Part shown: in pieces, positions 62,103-64,000 of the stretch
How positions within the stretch are numbered: the stretch's first letter is position 1
Layout of the letters: each line of letters begins with the position of its first letter
The notes under the pieces: model-generated
Told to the model about the DNA's origin: nothing
The model's input: only the letters and a program-made list of their open reading frames with translations
The model's database searches: none
Made by a program: the position numbers and the translations under genes
Assembly: GCF_013359755.1 (NCBI RefSeq)
Contig: NZ_JABMCJ010000082.1
Coordinates: 124,001-188,000, forward strand
Reading direction: 5' to 3'
Origin: Tardiphaga robiniae
Lineage (GTDB): Bacteria; Pseudomonadota; Alphaproteobacteria; Rhizobiales; Xanthobacteraceae
DNA: 64,000 nt

Positions 62103-62921
62103 CTAAAGCGTGGCCAGCGCCTTTAGCCGCAGCACCATGGCGGACTGCGGATCGGCCAGTGGTGCGACGGCGGTAAAATGATTTGCGCCGGGAAGCGCCT
62201 CGAGGCGCGCGGGAATATGGACACCCCAGGCGTCGACGATGCTTTGGCTCTGCCGCAAATATTCGACACCCTCGTCGCCACCAACCACCGCATCGAGAGA
62301 CCCGTGCGAAGGCGCCGGCCAGAACAACGGACTGACCTCACGGGCGCCGGCATCGTTCAAATGCAATGCATTGTTGATCGACGTCGGCACCAGCGGCGCC
62401 AGATCGAACAACCCGGAGATCGCATAGGCACCGACAATCAGGTCCTGCGGCAGCGCGGAATCGAGCGCGCGCCAGTCCGTTGCCAGCATGCAGGCCGCGA
62501 GATGACCGCCCGCCGAATGGCCCGACACGACGAGCCGCCTGCCGAGCTTCGCCAGCTCGCGGGTCGCCGCACGCATCTGCGCGATGATATTACCGACCGA
62601 GACGTTCGGACACAAATCGTAGCTGGGGATCGCCACGCTGATGCCATGGCTGTTCAGCCCGCGCGCCAGATGGCTGAAGAACGAGGCATCCAGCGCCTGC
62701 CAGTAGCCACCGTGAATGAAGACGACAATCGGACCTTTGTCGCCAGCGGGAAAGTAGTCGATCGTGTGCCGTGCGCCTGAGCCATATGGAATGGCCCGCA
62801 TCTGCACGCCGCTGTCGCGATAGGCTTTGGCGTCCTGTGCCCAGCCGGCGATCAGCGCAGAGCTTTCCGGGACTTTTGCGCGATTGTTGTATTCGGCTTC
62901 GAGATCGATCACTGCACTCAC
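62103..62921 (-). CDS. alpha/beta hydrolase, kynurenine-formamidase-like
   Basis: This is a 272-residue cytoplasmic hydrolase. The oxyanion motif HGGYWQ (H70-G71-G72) and nucleophile S136 in VSGHSAGGHLAA are typical of the arylformamidase/HSL-like branch, with a catalytic His in PGANHFTAVA. The N-terminus DLEAEYNNRAKVPESSALIAGW resembles kynurenine-formamidase-like proteins. It could hydrolyse N-formylkynurenine to feed anthranilate formation, or a CoA-path lactone or ester. Start codon is GTG at 62921, ten bases after the MarR stop, so the two are coupled. Confidence 0.75.
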   Translation of the reverse strand: MSAVIDLEAEYNNRAKVPESSALIAGWAQDAKAYRDSGVQMRAIPYGSGARHTIDYFPAGDKGPIVVFIHGGYWQALDASFFSHLARGLNSHGISVAIPSYDLCPNVSVGNIIAQMRAATRELAKLGRRLVVSGHSAGGHLAACMLATDWRALDSALPQDLIVGAYAISGLFDLAPLVPTSINNALHLNDAGAREVSPLFWPAPSHGSLDAVVGGDEGVEYLRQSQSIVDAWGVHIPARLEALPGANHFTAVAPLADPQSAMVLRLKALATL

Positions 62922-62931
62922 CGCGTCGCGT

Positions 62932-63438
62932 TTACGGCACCTTGCCGTTCGCTGCCTTTTGCGCCGCTTTCTGCGCAGAAGCCTTGGTCTTGGCCAGTAA
63001 ACGCATCAGTTCGCGGACATCCTTCGGCGCCAGATCCGTGAAGATTTCAGCGATCCAAGTCTCGTGTTCTTCGGCCATCTTGCGGAACTCGGCGCGGCCT
63101 AGTTTGGTAAGCCGTATCACCTGCACCCGACGATCGGTGTCGGAGGTGCGGCGATCAACGTGGCCGGATTCCACGAGACGCTCGACCAGGCCGGTCACGT
63201 TGCCGTTCGACACCATCATCCGCTTCGAGACATCCGACAGGGTCATACCGTCGGGCACCTTGTCGAGCTGGGCCATCAGGTCGAAGCGCGGCAGCGTGAC
63301 ATCGAAGCGCTCGCGCAAGCGGCTGCGGACTTCGCCCTCGATCAAGGTCGTACAGGTCAAGAGCCGGAGCCACAGGCGCAGTTCGTCGCCGTGATCATCG
63401 GGAAGTTCGACGGCCTTGGTCTCGGAATCGAGAATCAT
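62932..63438 (-). CDS. MarR-family transcriptional regulator
   Basis: This is a 168-residue regulator with the winged helix at about 55-115 (GMTLSDVSKRMMVSNGNVTGLVERLVESGHVDRRTSDTDRRVQVIRLTKLG) and flanking dimerisation helices. Regulators of this group respond to aromatic acids or their CoA thioesters and repress degradation genes. It is the first gene of the operon running left and is divergent from a binding-protein gene, with an A/T-rich inverted repeat between them. The C-terminal tail is Lys/Ala-rich. Confidence 0.9.
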   Translation of the reverse strand: MILDSETKAVELPDDHGDELRLWLRLLTCTTLIEGEVRSRLRERFDVTLPRFDLMAQLDKVPDGMTLSDVSKRMMVSNGNVTGLVERLVESGHVDRRTSDTDRRVQVIRLTKLGRAEFRKMAEEHETWIAEIFTDLAPKDVRELMRLLAKTKASAQKAAQKAANGKVP

Positions 63439-63584
63439 GATGCAATCTTACCTGCTTGAAGCTCCTGCGGCGGCCGAGAGACCGGCAATCCACAATCTCG
63501 TACCGCCCCATACCGATCCTTTGACCTTCAAGGAATTTCCGTCCGACCGCAAGCCAAAACGCCGCAGCCTTGACCGCCGTCGAT

Positions 63585-63609
63585 TTTGAATATTTCTTTA
63601 AGGTTCAAA
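63585..63609. promoter_or_regulatory. candidate MarR operator in the divergent promoter region
   Basis: TTTGAA and TTCAAA are separated by 13 bases in the 339-base gap (63439-63777) between the MarR gene and the binding-protein gene. The region around it is strikingly A/T-rich for this genome. Nothing else was recognised in the gap. Confidence 0.4.
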
Positions 63610-63777
63610 TAAATTGGCCTACGGTTTGCATAGCGTATTCGGCTGATTTCTGACGCCTGGAGGTCATTTACATTGCTTGCGGCTGCGCCCGTCGTGAGCA
63701 TAATCTAGGCAAAAGAACAGAATTCTGGGTTGGCACGTTTTTCGGCTGCCTGTCGCGGCCGAGTGGAGGAGAAGTTA

Positions 63778-64000
63778 ATGAAGCAGTCTTTCAAACTGGC
63801 CGGTTTGGCCGCCCTGATGATGAGCGTTTCGGCCATCCCGGCCATGGCGCAGGAAAAGATCAAGGTCGGCGTGATCGTGTCGCTGTCGGGCGCCGGTGCC
63901 GTGCTCGGCCAGCAGGCGCGCGACGGCTTCAACCTCGCCGTCAAGGATCTCGGCGGCAAGATGGGCGGCAAGGATGTCGAAGTCATCGTCGTCGATGACG
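63778..64000 (+). CDS. branched-chain-type ABC substrate-binding protein (partial)
   Basis: The first 74 codons are visible; the gene runs out of the window. The signal peptide is MKQSFKLAGLAALMMSVSAI with PAMAQ, followed by the LivJ-type start KIKVGVIVSLSGAGAVLGQQA and GGKDVEVIVVDD. The ribosome site GGAGGAGAAG is strong. Its divergence from the MarR gene and the aromatic genes behind it suggest uptake of an aromatic acid such as 2-aminobenzoate. The remaining transporter genes probably lie beyond the right edge. Confidence 0.85.
   Translation, partial: MKQSFKLAGLAALMMSVSAIPAMAQEKIKVGVIVSLSGAGAVLGQQARDGFNLAVKDLGGKMGGKDVEVIVVDD

Noticed and set aside
63731-63747. Sigma-54-like TGGCACG element
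   Set aside because: The -12 part reads TCGG instead of TTGC at the required spacing.

Overview
The window looks like chromosome of an alphaproteobacterium of the Bradyrhizobium, Rhodopseudomonas, Tardiphaga and Afipia group (Nitrobacteraceae). The evidence is a high G+C content, an Irr-type iron box in front of bacterioferritin, a CtrA-type box, vanillate and CoA-dependent aromatic degradation genes, and several protein families common in that group. The genus is an inference. No rRNA, tRNA, CRISPR array, insertion sequence or integrase was seen.

Layout. 1-3.2 kb: a tiny hydrophobic peptide gene and a NitT/TauT-type ABC importer operon. 3.3-12 kb: an L,D-transpeptidase, a DUF4403 protein, two PRC-barrel genes, a low-complexity protein, an OmpR-type two-component pair, a GT-C-like membrane protein and a small lytic transglycosylase. 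12.0-16.9 kb: a TPP riboswitch and thiO-thiS-thiG-thiE-thiC, closed by a terminator. 16.9-18.3 kb: a lower-G+C two-gene cassette that looks like a nuclease toxin with its immunity gene, next to a possible gene remnant. 18.3-26 kb: a Fis-type regulator behind a CtrA-like box, two RidA/DUF-type genes, a collagen-like protein, an alpha/beta hydrolase, small exported proteins, a lipoprotein with a near-consensus promoter, and bfr/bfd iron storage with an Irr box. 26-41.7 kb: paired glycine-zipper proteins, an MltB transglycosylase, a YqhA-like protein, tam, ettA, a D-2-hydroxyacid dehydrogenase, a second L,D-transpeptidase, two rhodaneses, a CoxE-type VWA protein, a diguanylate cyclase, a GlsB/YeaQ-type protein and a MoxR ATPase.

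41.7-46.5 kb: a vanillate demethylase cluster (vanA, a GntR regulator, vanB) with GTATAC-type operator candidates, then an MFS exporter and a divergent TetR regulator sharing a 25-bp palindrome. 46.5-54.8 kb: an acetyltransferase, an SMP-30 protein, an enoyl-CoA hydratase, two tandem orphan branched-chain-type binding proteins, a bicupin and a glutathione transferase. 55-59.8 kb: intracellular PHB depolymerase, a LuxR-type regulator, an MFS transporter and an AraC regulator. 59.8-64 kb: a probable anthranilate (2-aminobenzoate) or kynurenine catabolic cluster made of RidA, an aryl-CoA ligase, a kynurenine-formamidase-like hydrolase, a MarR regulator and a divergent binding protein cut by the window edge.

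The most interesting item is the toxin/immunity-like cassette at 16.9-18.1 kb. Next are the regulatory palindromes (GTATAC sites, TetR palindrome, Irr boxes, CtrA box), the variant second L,D-transpeptidase, and the RidA-ligase pairing. All family calls come from reading motifs by eye; no database search was run.
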